A DNA stretch of 64,000 nucleotides, taken from assembly GCA_029959085.1 (NCBI GenBank), contig JARWIR010000031.1:7378001-7442000 (forward strand). The letters are read 5' to 3'. The translations under genes and the position numbers were made by a program. Under the pieces are notes generated by a model. The model was not told the origin of the DNA, did no database searches, and saw only the letters and a program-made list of their open reading frames with translations. Every line of letters begins with the position of its first letter. Within the stretch, counting starts at the first letter, position 1. Of the stretch, positions 1 through 10,600 are shown in pieces. The stretch comes from Nemophila menziesii. Lineage: Eukaryota; Streptophyta; Magnoliopsida; Boraginales; Hydrophyllaceae.

Positions 1-1445
<1,445 letters not shown>

Positions 1446-1490
1446 TCTATATTATATTTCAGAGTTTTTTCTAGTGTCCAGATTTACCCA

Positions 1491-1575
1491 CATAAGTGGT
1501 GGCTAGGATTAAATCTGGCTAAATATAAGTGGTGACCAGGATTTAATCTGGCTAAACAAAAGTGGTGGCCATGAT
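1491..1575 (+). repeat. Helitron 1 5' subterminal tandem repeat
   Basis: About three imperfect units of 34-35 bp built on the core AAGTGGTGGCCAGGAT. They lie about 45 bp inside the Helitron 5' end. Units with the same core recur at the 5' end of Helitron 2 (7343-7435) and in copy B near 50433-50500. Confidence 0.8.
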
Positions 1576-1692
1576 CATTTATGATATCATTAATACTATT
1601 AATTAATTAACATTTTAAAAAAATAATACTAATAATACTAATAATCTCTATGATAAAGTTTTCCTTATTCTTCTCAATCTCATTTGTACGTT

Positions 1693-2442
1693 TAGGGGTG
1701 AGCATGGTTCGGTTCGTCTCGATTTTTGGCCAGAACCGGAACCGAACCGAATATTTCGGTTTTTTATAATTTAATAACCAAACCGGGTGGTTCATCTTTG
1801 GTTCCACGTTCGGTTTTTGGTTCCAAATTGGTTCGTTTTGGTTCGGTTTTGGTTCGCTTCGAATTCGGATGCTTGGTCAATAATATTTTCACCAATTTCT
1901 CGAAATACATTGTCCAATAGAGACTAATATTCCAATACAATTATGCTATTATTACTTGTCCACGTGGACTATTAATATATCAATTAAATATAACCTTATA
2001 ATCTAAAAATACTTATCTTAATTTACAATACTACAATAAATTTAAATCTATTACTTCCTATTTCATACACTCATGATTTATAAAATCAATCAAGTAATGA
2101 ATACTTATAAGCTTAAGTGATATAAAAAAATTCTCACTGATAACACCATCAAATAGTATAACTAAAATTTCACGTATATGATAAATTCTTAACAAAAGTT
2201 TCTCCCACATAATTCTTATAAAAGAAGTTCACACATTCCCTATTTTTTCATTCGCTAGTTCGGTTTTTTTTTGGTTTTTTTGGTTCGGTTTTTATGTAGT
2301 AAACCGAACCGAACCAAAAAAATTGGTTTTTGAAAAATTAAAAACCGAACCATTTGGTTATTCGGTTTTTGTTATTTTGGTTCGGTTTTTTTTGGGTTTT
2401 TTAGTTCGGTTTGGTTATCTGGTTCTCATTTGCTCACCCCTA
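1693..2442. mobile_element. hAT-type MITE, non-autonomous
   Basis: A 750-bp element with perfect 12-bp terminal inverted repeats (TAGGGGTGAGCA at the left, its reverse complement at the right). It is flanked by the 8-bp duplication TGTACGTT (1685-1692 and 2443-2450). Eight-base target duplications and this short TIR are typical of the hAT superfamily. Subterminal regions are packed with GGTTCGGTT motifs in both orientations, which could be transposase binding sites. No transposase coding is visible. Copy B keeps a single TGTACGTT at 50598-50605, so this is a clean insertion into copy A after the duplication. Confidence 0.95.
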
Positions 2443-2659
2443 TGTACGTTAAACAAAAAATTTAATACTATCTCTTTACACTTGCATTCGAACAAAAAAA
2501 CAAATCTCAAATCTCTTCACACTCACTTTCCACACACCAAATCCAATCTACTGCATAAGAGACCGCCCCACTCAAACACCAAGCCGCTCTTATGCACAAG
2601 AAAACCGCCGCCACTCAGGACCTCACCTTCCCACACCAAGCCGAATCGCCACCCTTCTT

Positions 2660-3420
2660 CCGGCGAAGTGGTTCTTCTTTGTTCTGCATTAGATCTTCTC
2701 TTTGTTCCGGCGATAAAACAAAGTTAGGGTACATCCAGTTTAATGAAACGGAGTCGTTCTTCTTTGTTCTACTTTAGATCTTCTCTTTGTACCTTGAACA
2801 AAACCAGTAACATCTTTCCTTTTTTCTTTTATTCTTCAATTTCATCTTCTAAAAAACACTTCTTTCCGGCAATAAAACAAAGCTAGGGTACATTCGGTCA
2901 TAATGAAACAGAGTGGTTCTTCTTTGTTCTGCTTTAGGTCTTCTCAAAACCAGTAACATCTTTCCCCTCTTTTTTTATTCTTAAATTTAATTTTCTTATT
3001 CATTAGGTATACTTCATATCCGCAGCTTCTAAAACAAAACTGGCGATGTTGTTCTGCTTTAGATCTTCTCTTTGTTCCTTGAACAAAACCAGTAACATCT
3101 TTCCCCTCTTCTTTTATTCTTCAATTCCATCTTCTTATGATGTGTGCATTTACTTCATATACGCAGCTTCTAAATACCCCCTTTTCCAGCGATAAAACAA
3201 AGCTAGGGTACATTCCTCATAACAGAACTGAGCTTGCCAGGCAGAAATGAAGAAGCAAGGCCCAGGCATCCTCCACTTAATGCTGACTGAAACTGAGTGG
3301 TTTTTCTTTGTTCTGCTTAATATCTACTCTTTGTTCCTTGAACAAAATCGGTAACATCTTTCCCCTCTTCTTTTATTCTTCAATTTCATCTTCTTATATA
3401 TCCTTTGATGATTACACAAT
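2660..3420 (+). repeat. Degenerate tandem repeat inside Helitron 1
   Basis: About five imperfect units of roughly 90-250 bp. Each begins with a TTCTTCTTTGTTCTGCTTTA-like core followed by AGATCTTCTC, 'AAAACCAGTAACATC', a pyrimidine-rich tract and often 'AAAACAAAGCTAGGGTACATT'-like text. Starts lie near 2670, 2757, 2916, 3050 and 3300. The array is conserved in copy B (about 50805-51540). No protein-coding pattern is visible. It may be a multiplied UTR/intron piece of a captured gene, but that is a guess. Confidence 0.7.
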
Positions 3421-4257
3421 GAGTATTGTTATTGTTATTGAGTTCTTCTCTGTATGTATCTTTTACTTTTGCCAATGTTTAATCACTATTTACACGTTGA
3501 TGTAAATTACTTTTTACAGTAAGTTTTATAATGCATTTTTGAATTCTATTGCAGTAAATGTGTTAGCGATTTGCAGTAAATATCCATTCGCATCATCTGA
3601 TTGAGTGAGCAATTTGGTCTTACACTGATTGGTAAATGCTTTATAATGCATTTTATAATCCAAACACTGATCTAAGTAGATAAATGTTTGAAACCAAACA
3701 TTGATTGGTAAATGTTTTATAATGCATTTTTCTTAAACTGTACGTTACGTTTTGGTCTTACACTGCAAATTTCGAATGATTTTGCAATAAATATCCATTT
3801 GGCACAACTGCTGGAGTGAGCATCTAAGTGTTATAATGCATGTTTTGAATTGGACCAAAAGCTAATTACATTGAAACATGACGAGACAGGAGCATACACG
3901 AATATATTACAATATATTACAAGACGTTTTACAAAGATTAGGAGCAAATAATAGTACAAGTTTATTAACTAATCTCAAAGCTTAAGCTTTTGAAGAGAGT
4001 CTAGGTTTAGTTATTTAGCTTAGTATAACTTACGATTATTATTTTTCTTTTTTATCCCTTTCCCGACACTTTAAATCTCGAGTTATTGTAGGTAATAGCT
4101 GCTACAGTGGCGGTTTTTATAGTAGATGTAAAACTCGCGTCCATGACGAAAATGATACACAAATGAAGAAGAAGTTACTCTTTCTAGCAAGAAGAGTGAA
4201 AAGGGTAAAAAAGGAAAAATGGGTTGGTGAACTCAGATTGCATAAGAATAGAACAAA

Positions 4258-5330
4258 GTTAATATATTTCTTTCTTACAGGATGTTTGTGTTTCAGTTTC
4301 TCACCTTGCTGATTTAATATCAAGATCGAAGCAAGAGCTGATGCTTCACCGTTAACATGGTATACAAGCCTTAAGCATATTTTTTAGTTATGAAATTAAT
4401 TTTTTTTGCTAACTCCTTTTGTTTATAGTACAATAGTTGCATATGCAGGTGATAGGAATTTCCACACTTTAATTTTATTTCTTCTGATAAAGAATAGAAA
4501 AAGGTGGCTCATTGTGTATGAAGGGAGATTTGCAACAATGGTCCCTGAGGGGCAGATTTGCAATTAATTGTCTTCATTTGTAAGTAGAGAGTGGTTTGAT
4601 AGCTACGCGCACATCTATTTGGTTAAAGGGAATAGTAGAAGTTGATGATATTTCACAAATCATTGAAAGATATCATGGTATGTAGGATATGTTTTGTTAT
4701 TTTAGAAGTTGAATGAATTAATTAATTTTTGTTTTGGATTAAGGGTTTCGCCATGAGATATATCCAATTGATGAACCGAATAATAGGTTGATGAAGAAGA
4801 TTAAGAAATATGATAGTTCGACATTGAAGCACGAGACAAAGTTTCTTTAAGACTTGATGCCATGTCATCATCAATGCTTAGCTTTGTCTTTAAATTATCA
4901 GATAATGCCTTTAGACACAATTTAGTTCATACTACCCACTAAGCACAGCAAGATCAGTTGACATCATTTACAAGTTTTTCCAGTTGACTCTGTTTTATGT
5001 AAGTAGGAGGAATATATGTTCCATCTTGATCCAGTTGCTCAGTTATACAAATATGAACATGACCTAGAGTTGCTAAATCCAAAAAATCAGAATTTGATAA
5101 GAAATAGCCAAAAGAGTGATATGAATGGCTCTTTTGTGCACTCAAACATCTTTATGGGTGCTACAGAAGTTGTACTTTGGATCCCAATTATTGAAGAACC
5201 AAAACGCAATTTATGGACGCCATATGAATGAGTTCTTCCTCAGCTGTAACTACAATAATGACAAGTTCAAACGATTGAAGAGCTGAGTTGATTATTAAAG
5301 ATGATAGTACGAGTTTGATATATACTCTTT
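4258..5330 (+). pseudogene. Exon-like fragments of an unrecognised gene in Helitron 1
   Basis: Several short stretches read like decayed plant exons with intron-like AT-rich gaps. Near 4280-4345, after an acceptor-like TTACAG, the frame gives a peptide containing SHLADLISRSKQELMLHR. Near 4620-4680 a frame ending before GTATGT gives IVEVDDISQIIERYHG. From 4745 comes HEIYPIDEPNNRLMKKIKK, and near 5016-5230 a 71-codon frame. Copy B preserves additional residues (near 53345-53480, containing RAELIIKDDSTSLIYTLF). Frames are broken by stops and indels in both copies. I could not assign a family; a protein search with the copy B pieces would be the test. Confidence 0.4.
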
Positions 5331-5392
5331 TCTTTTTTTTTCTTTTTTTTTTGGGTTACATGGGTTCCGGGATAGCTTGCGCGCACCCGACT
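5328..5392 (-). mobile_element. SINE 3'-end fragment (copy A)
   Basis: A T-rich run followed by the reverse complement of the SINE 3' end seen at 49802-50033 (shared text GGTTACATGGGTTCCGGG and GCGCGCACCCGACT). Only about 40 bp of the body remains. Copy B retains in its place about 70 bp of apparently ancestral sequence (around 53421-53485). So a SINE inserted in copy A, and a deletion then removed its 5' part together with neighbouring DNA. Confidence 0.7.
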
Positions 5393-6358
5393 AAAATAGT
5401 CATGTTCTGGTACACAATTTGATGCTTTTTCTTATAGAATGATTAGGCTTCAACTACATAGCAAAAACAATTGCATGGACAAAATTTTGATATTTCCTTC
5501 AGTTGCACAACCTTATCCCTCCCTCTTTGTAATGTTCAGAGGTTCCTAACTCAAAATTTGTGTTAATCTGACCAAAAACAATGATTGGATGTTTATAATG
5601 CTTTCTTTCACATGAAAAATAATTGTTAATCTGACAAAAAAAAATTGAGTGAGACAGATATAGATTTTGGATCTAAGAAATCTACTACTTGAGACCATTC
5701 AGATTGTTGGCGAATTAATTTCAGACCGTTGGTCTTTCAAGATTGATACAGATATAATTGGAAATCGCCATTTTTCAAATCTTTGCTAAGATAAATTTCT
5801 CTTCGTTATTTACAGTTTTCTCAATCATATATAAAGATATTCAACTTCATATGCTTAATGATTCATAAAAGCGTGAAGTTGTTCAACAAGTTCAGTATCT
5901 AAACTTATCTCTTACAATTCATCTTTCAAAAATAATAAACATTAATTTAGTGGATAGTGGATATTTAATGATGATAATTGTTGATATTTTGAGTTGGTTG
6001 GAAAAAAAAGTGTACTACTAAGATACAGAGGTGTGTGCAAGTTAGGGAAAATGTTTTTGCTCAGCAAAAGTTTTATATTGAAAAGCATTAAAAGAGTTTG
6101 ACAATGTACAAGGACTAAGCACCATCCAAGAGGATGATTTAATTCGTGAGTTGCTAAGGGGCTCTTCGTGAAAAGTTGAAGAGGAGGTCGGTAGCTTCCA
6201 AAATCACGCTTCCAAAATCACGCTTCCAAATTCACACCAGGGACCTCAGTGAAAATAACGACAACCAAAAATGTTGTTGTGATAGGGAGAAAATATGTGA
6301 ATTTTTTGTATAACAACTATAGTTGTACGTGATTCATATGGTGAGTCATCATCATCAT

Positions 6359-6516
6359 TTTTTTTTCGTACGAGGGTTCCGGGCGTACACCCGACTAGTC
6401 CCACAGAAGATATGACTGCCTCCCCAACCATACCTCCAGGCAAATTAGAACTAGGTTGCCCATGTACCTCTCACTTGAGAGACAAGCCCTGGCCAGATGA
6501 GCTAGCTCACTTGGTT
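6359..6516 (-). mobile_element. tRNA-derived SINE (copy A)
   Basis: Reverse-strand SINE with its A-tail appearing as a T-run at the left. Read on the minus strand, it starts near a box A-like TAGCTCATCTGG, and it ends with GGGACTAGTCGGGTG and a CCGGAACC-type 3' end before the tail. Flanks are ATCATCATCAT on both sides, consistent with a target duplication, though the flank is itself a simple repeat. It is transcribed by RNA polymerase III when active. In copy B the 3' half has been deleted (remnant about 54145-54245). It resembles Au-like plant SINEs, but the family assignment is tentative. Confidence 0.75.
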
Positions 6517-7258
6517 ATCATCATCATCTTAATCCATCAAATTCCTTATCTCATCTCTAATATATCTATTTTCACTCATTTTAACTAGGATAAAGTATAT
6601 GACTATTGCACTTCACGTGAGCAAGATTTCTTATCATATATGGAGTGTTATTGTATATTAATAAATTATTTGGCTAGAAAACACAAATTAAGGTCTTAAT
6701 TTTTAAAAAAAATTATGTAATTAAATCTCTAAAAGAAATAAAGGGTGCATGATAAGTTCAAATGGTTTGATACTTCAAAAGTCCACAAAATGCATAATTA
6801 TTGACAAAAAGAATAGTAAATGAAATATTACTAGATTCAACACACAAAAAAGAAACCACTGATTGTTTTCCTATTATATACACAATGTGATTCCTCCTAA
6901 ACAAAAAATTTTCTTGAAGAGAAAGTATGCAAGACTCAATTGATATACACAATGTGATTCCTCCTAAAGAACGAATTTTCTTGAAGAGAAAATATGCAAG
7001 ACTCAATTGATTTAAGCACGTGTCTTTTATTTTCACCAATTTTAAGGCCATCGTGTAAGATCTTGGCACCATCCAACATAGCCTTATAAACTGACAAATC
7101 TAAGAATACGATCCACAATTAACTCTCAAATACTTACACTCAGATCTCCTACAAATGCAATGACACTTCATACATTAGTAAATGATTTAGTAGTCTAGGG
7201 TGTGTTAGCTATAAAGGATGTACAAATTTCCAAAGACCTAACTACTATTAAATTTTCA
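6517..7258. other. AT-rich 3' part of Helitron 1
   Basis: Contains a short local duplication: ACACAATGTGATTCCTCCTAAA followed by TTTCTTGAAGAGAAA-type text occurs at about 6882-6930 and again at 6946-6990. No gene is recognised; conserved in copy B at 54240-54990. Confidence 0.55.
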
Positions 7259-7288
7259 TAGTGTCTTCAGACACTAGGTCATACCTAA
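7259..7288 (+). other. Helitron 1 3' terminal hairpin
   Basis: Stem TAGTGTC/GACACTA with loop TTCA (7259-7276), then GGTCATAC and the terminal CTAA. In Helitrons this hairpin acts as the rolling-circle termination signal. The copy B version is identical in stem and loop (ending at 55024). Confidence 0.85.
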
Positions 7289-7342
7289 TATATATATCTA
7301 TATTATATTTCGAAGTTTTTTCTACGGTCCTGATTTACCCAC

Positions 7343-7435
7343 TTAAGTGGTGGCCAGGATCGATTCTAGGAAAACATAAGTGGTGGCCAGGATCGATTCT
7401 GACAAAACATAAGTGGTGGCCAGGATCGATTCTGG
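7343..7435 (+). repeat. Helitron 2 5' subterminal tandem repeat
   Basis: Three tandem units of about 34 bp sharing AAGTGGTGGCCAGGATCGAT, beginning about 47 bp from the Helitron 5' terminus. They are more homogeneous than the matching units of Helitron 1, as expected for a younger copy. Confidence 0.9.
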
Positions 7436-7439
7436 CCCC

Positions 7440-8522
7440 ACTTATTAATTTTTTTTTTTTTATACAAAACACGTATAACTCTCGAGAGCCGCTCTCCTTC
7501 ACAAGACCGTCACTACCCATCACCGTTCTCATCGCCGCTACCCATCAGAACAACCTCATTCACTCTCCTATCGAAACCCTCTCTCCTTCGCTCTCCATCA
7601 CCGCTCTGCTGCAAAAGAAAACACGCCGCCGCTCGAGGACCATTCTCCACCAAGCCGCTGCTCGAGGAGCATTCTCCAGCAAACTGATCTGCTGTAAAGG
7701 AAAACACGCCGCCGCTCGAGGACGATTCTCCACCATCATCGAGGGGAATTTTCGACCATCAACCACCCGGCTTGGCTACACCATCAACAATCGGAGAACC
7801 CAAATTAAAACACACTCACATTTCCACCAAGCCGTTCTCTTAATTTGTAACCTAATCTCATTTTTTTCACCTCTCCACTCACGATTCTAAATTAAGGTAA
7901 AATCTTTCCTCCCTCTCTCTGATTGATTTTTCTTTTGGGGTTTTACTTTTGTGTTGTTGCAATTTTATTTCAAGTGCAGTTTTAGATTGGTTAATGGACA
8001 TGTGAGCTGCTCCTTCTTCTTCAACCTTCGTAATAATTTTTCCTTTCCCAAGTTTGAATTTATATACATACATATCATCTCTGTAATTGCAAATCTTAAT
8101 TTCTAAATTTTTACCCCGATATTTCTTGATTGCGATCTACACCTATGCATATAATTTATTTATCTATTAATTTTCAGTTATATTTACTAATCTATATTCG
8201 AGCTTAAACGAATCTCATTGCTAATTGTCTTAATTGGTCTGTATATGCATATATGTGCGTCTTTCTTCCATTTTCTTTGTTAAGCTTACTTTCTTCACCA
8301 ATAACAGTACTGGGTCTTTCACCAAACCCCAGGAATTTAATCTTTCAAAAGCCCTTTTTTTGTATACCGATGAAACTCAACAAATTAACCAGGCTCAGCA
8401 TACAATCTTCTTAGTTTGTAGCTTTCTCTTATCTTCAGGGCCCAAAAAACACCAAAAACATTGGTAATTTATCACAACTCTCTTGGGTTTAATTTATTGC
8501 TTAATTTAATTATTGATTATAG
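7440..8522. other. 5' captured or leader region of Helitron 2
   Basis: Includes a GC-richer block (7480-7770) with repeated GCCGCTCGAGGA/ATTCTCCACCA text. It is followed by sequence that looks like leader exon plus introns (GTAAAAT after 7893; an exon-like GGCCCAAAAAACACCAAAAA at 8440 before GTAATT). This could be the 5' part of the L18a-like gene, but I cannot show it. A 209-codon frame here starts in Helitron 1 and crosses the element junction, so it is not a native gene. Confidence 0.45.
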
Positions 8523-8810
8523 GACAAGCAGATCATGAAAAGGGAAAATATGCTTTGAGTGATCAGAAGGAATATATGACAAGCCTCTTCCTTGCTTTGG
8601 TTGTGGAATTGGATGGTTTTCGTGAGTATTTTCTCTTTTTTTTACCCTTTATTTACGTTTTTAATTTTATTTTATTTTTGTAGTTTTTTGGTTGGGTTTT
8701 TATGCCCATTAATGTGGTATTACGCAACTATACTATATTTTGGAAATGATTATCGTAAGGATCCTAGGGAAAGAGCAGGACTAGCTGCTTCTGCAATTGC
8801 TGTAATTTAA
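8523..8810 (+). pseudogene. 60S ribosomal protein L18a-like protein, captured fragment
   Basis: Two exons can be joined cleanly. The first (8523-8621) gives an acidic/charged DHEKGKYAL segment, then, after a one-frame slip, PCFGCGIGWF, and ends at a GTGAGT donor. The second (8684-8810) starts after TTTTTGTAG and gives a hydrophobic LCPLMWYYATILYFG segment followed by YRKDPRERAGLAASAIA. These are signatures of the plant membrane protein family annotated as '60S ribosomal protein L18a-like', which is not the ribosomal subunit itself. A stop at 8808 and the frame slip show that it cannot make the full protein. Same strand as the Helitron. Assignment is from memory of the family, with no search. 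Confidence 0.8.
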
Positions 8811-8972
8811 TTTATTTATTTTCAATTGCTTTTCTTGAGTGAAAAATTTAATTGTGGTGCTGTGAATTTAATTATTACCTAGAGATAACCATTTTAGGCT
8901 ACCTAGATTCTTTTAACTTATCAATTCTATTTCTTTTTTCTCCATTTTAATGGTGTTTAATTGATTTTTCAG

Positions 8973-9157
8973 TGATAGAGAAGATACACAGTGACCGTAA
9001 GGAAGGTTAACCTGATGTAGGTAAGGTTGAAGTAATTGCACTATAGGTCCCTATAATTTATTCTTAATTATGTTTTGTGTTTTTTTTAGTTGTTTGGAAT
9101 CCATGGGAGAAGAAATCAAAAGCTATGGTGGATTTTGAAGATGATGAATATAAACAG
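8973..9157 (+). pseudogene. Glucose-6-phosphate 1-epimerase-like, captured fragment
   Basis: Two short exons, 8973-9020 and 9090-9157. The first is bounded by TTTTTCAG and GTAAGG, the second by TTTTTTAG and GTATTA. Joined, they keep phase (gta g + tt gtt) across the intron and read through VVWNPWEKKSKAM and DFEDDEYKQ. That is the conserved C-terminal-half segment of plant aldose-1-epimerase-family glucose-6-phosphate 1-epimerases, which interconvert the alpha and beta anomers of hexose 6-phosphates. In the first exon an in-frame TAA sits where the family has a leucine codon in a GLPD motif, probably from a small indel. The rest of the enzyme is missing. No promoter is recognised. Confidence 0.83.
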
Positions 9158-9291
9158 GTATTATTTAGTTATGTAGTATTATTTGATTGTTTTTAATCAC
9201 CATTTTTTTATTAATTCTCCATTTTTCATGTTTTGTTCATAACAGGTATGGAGGTTAGCATGATATGGAATTAAAGGTGTTTATTAACTAG

Positions 9292-9876
9292 GCTGCACTG
9301 GATCATCTAATTCAGAGGAAAGATATTGACCCAAAAAGAATAATAGTCTTTGGAAGATCACTTGGTGTAGCCGTTGGTTCTGTTTTAACAAAAAATAATC
9401 CTGAAAAGGTATTTATAGATGTGCTTCAGTTTCAATTTAGTAGTACATATATTTAACATGTACTTTTGTACTGTTAGGTTTCTGCTTTAATATTGGAAAA
9501 CACTTTTACATCTATTCTGGACATGGCTGGAGTATTACTTCCCTTTCTAAAATGGTTCATTGGAAAAATTACTTCAAATGGTCCGAAACTTTTAAACTCT
9601 GTAGTTCGTTCACCTTGGAGTACAATTGATGTTATTGGTGAGGTGAGAGATAATTAACTAATTAAACATTTAATTAAATATCTTTATTTGCTCATTATTT
9701 GGGGAATTTGACTACAGATAAGACAGCCTATTCTTTTTCTGTCTGGATTACAAGATGAGATGGTCCCACCATTTCACATGGAGTTACTTTATGCTAAAGC
9801 AGCTACAAGGAATAAACAATGCTTATTTGTAACATTTCCCACTGGTATGCATATGGATACATGGTTATCCCTGTAG
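9292..9876 (+). pseudogene. WAV2: WAV2/Bem46-type alpha/beta hydrolase, captured fragment
   Basis: Three consecutive exons, 9292-9408, 9478-9642 and 9718-9876, with proper GT/AG borders and no internal stop. They encode about 146 residues of the C-terminal half of the plant WAV2 family (membrane-linked Bem46/ABHD13-like hydrolases; Arabidopsis WAV2 modulates root bending). Visible features are the nucleophile elbow GRSLG (Ser codon 9358-9360; the usual last Gly is Val), LILENTFTSILDMAGVLLP, the acid in GLQDEMVPP (Asp codon 9754-9756) and the His in GMHMDTW (9850-9852). So the whole catalytic triad is kept. A TAG at 9874 ends the frame about 25-30 residues before the family's usual C terminus. 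The N-terminal half (lipid anchor/TM and oxyanion part) is missing except for a possible remnant at 9246-9280. Truncated, so probably non-functional. Confidence 0.9.
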
Positions 9877-9917
9877 GTACATGAACATCTGAAGCTTTAG
9901 TAGAGGACACATTGAAG

Positions 9918-10262
9918 AGGTTCATTTGAAACATTTAGATGGACACATTGAAGAGGTAAGAATGGTTCTATTTTTTACTGTTTTCTTAACTTTTACTAGG
10001 GTTCTTATTTATCCAATCATATGTTTTACTTTCACTAAAACAGGTTCCTTATTTCTTTTTACCAGCTAAGGAATTAGTTGATGTGATCGCATCATCTTGC
10101 TACAGGTGGGATAATTAGCATTTCTCTATTATAGAATTAGATGCCATTTTTCTAATTTATTTACACGTGAATAAATTTTGAGATTAACATTTATTAATAT
10201 GTTAACTTTTTTTTGGGTGTCACAGCTGTTTTGACTATATTGTGAAGTTAAAAGTATGCGAT
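9918..10262 (+). pseudogene. HCAR: 7-hydroxymethyl chlorophyll a reductase (HCAR), captured fragment
   Basis: Three exon pieces: about 9918-9955 (VHLKHLDGHIEE, donor GTAAGA), 10044-10105 (VPYFFLPAKELVDVIASSCY, acceptor AAACAG, donor GTGGGA) and from 10226 (CFDY, acceptor GTCACAG) to a stop at about 10260. Together they match a conserved block of chloroplast HCAR, the ferredoxin-dependent Fe-S flavoenzyme of the chlorophyll cycle that reduces 7-hydroxymethyl chlorophyll a. The Cys-rich SCYxCFDY stretch is retained across the last junction. After CFDY the frame diverges and stops, so the capture broke off there. A short direct repeat (GGACACATTGAAGAGGT at 9905-9921 and again at 9940-9956) lies at the upstream capture border. 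Confidence 0.85.
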
Positions 10263-10600
10263 TAAAGGTTGTCATGGAGGAAGAGTTAGAATAGATAGTG
10301 GTTATAAGAATGTTGTTGTATAATAATTTTGTATGTATATATATAATATAGATATCTCTTAGTAGAGAATCGATTAATGGATTTAAAAGTCACTTTTGTT
10401 TATGTCAATACTTTTAAAAATCATTGCAAAGATATCTATTTGAAACCTGTTTTTTTTAGTTAGTTGCACTTTAAGTCTCCGTATTATACAAAAATTACAC
10501 TTCGTGTTTATATTATTTTGCTATAAGATAATTTTATTTCTCTTATTGTGTTATATCTTTTCAAACTTTTGAATTTTGCCTATTCTTTTTTAATTGGATA

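Larger units (their letters stand above)
1446..7288 (+). mobile_element. Helitron 1 (copy A)
   Basis: Rolling-circle transposon without visible Rep/helicase coding. The 5' end reads TCTATATTATATTTC, preceded by A. The 3' end is a hairpin (stem GTGTC/GACAC, loop TTCA, extended by TA pairs, 7259-7276), then 12 bases ending in CTAA, followed by T. This fits the Helitron rules: 5' TC, 3' CTRR, a hairpin close to the 3' end, insertion between A and T and no target duplication. Its 5' subterminal region carries short tandem repeats shared with Helitron 2. A hAT MITE and SINEs are nested inside. The same element is present in copy B. Some interior pieces look like decayed exons. Non-autonomous; that it captured host gene pieces is an inference. 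Confidence 0.8.

Noticed and set aside
2323..2777. 134- and 61-codon frames
   Set aside because: The larger starts within the hAT MITE and runs over its end; absent as a unit in copy B.
7343..7435. CRISPR-like spaced repeat
   Set aside because: Units are directly adjacent without spacers and sit at a Helitron end in a plant genome.
7261..7890. 209-codon frame
   Set aside because: It begins in the Helitron 1 hairpin and crosses the junction into Helitron 2, so it was created by insertion. No recognised domain.
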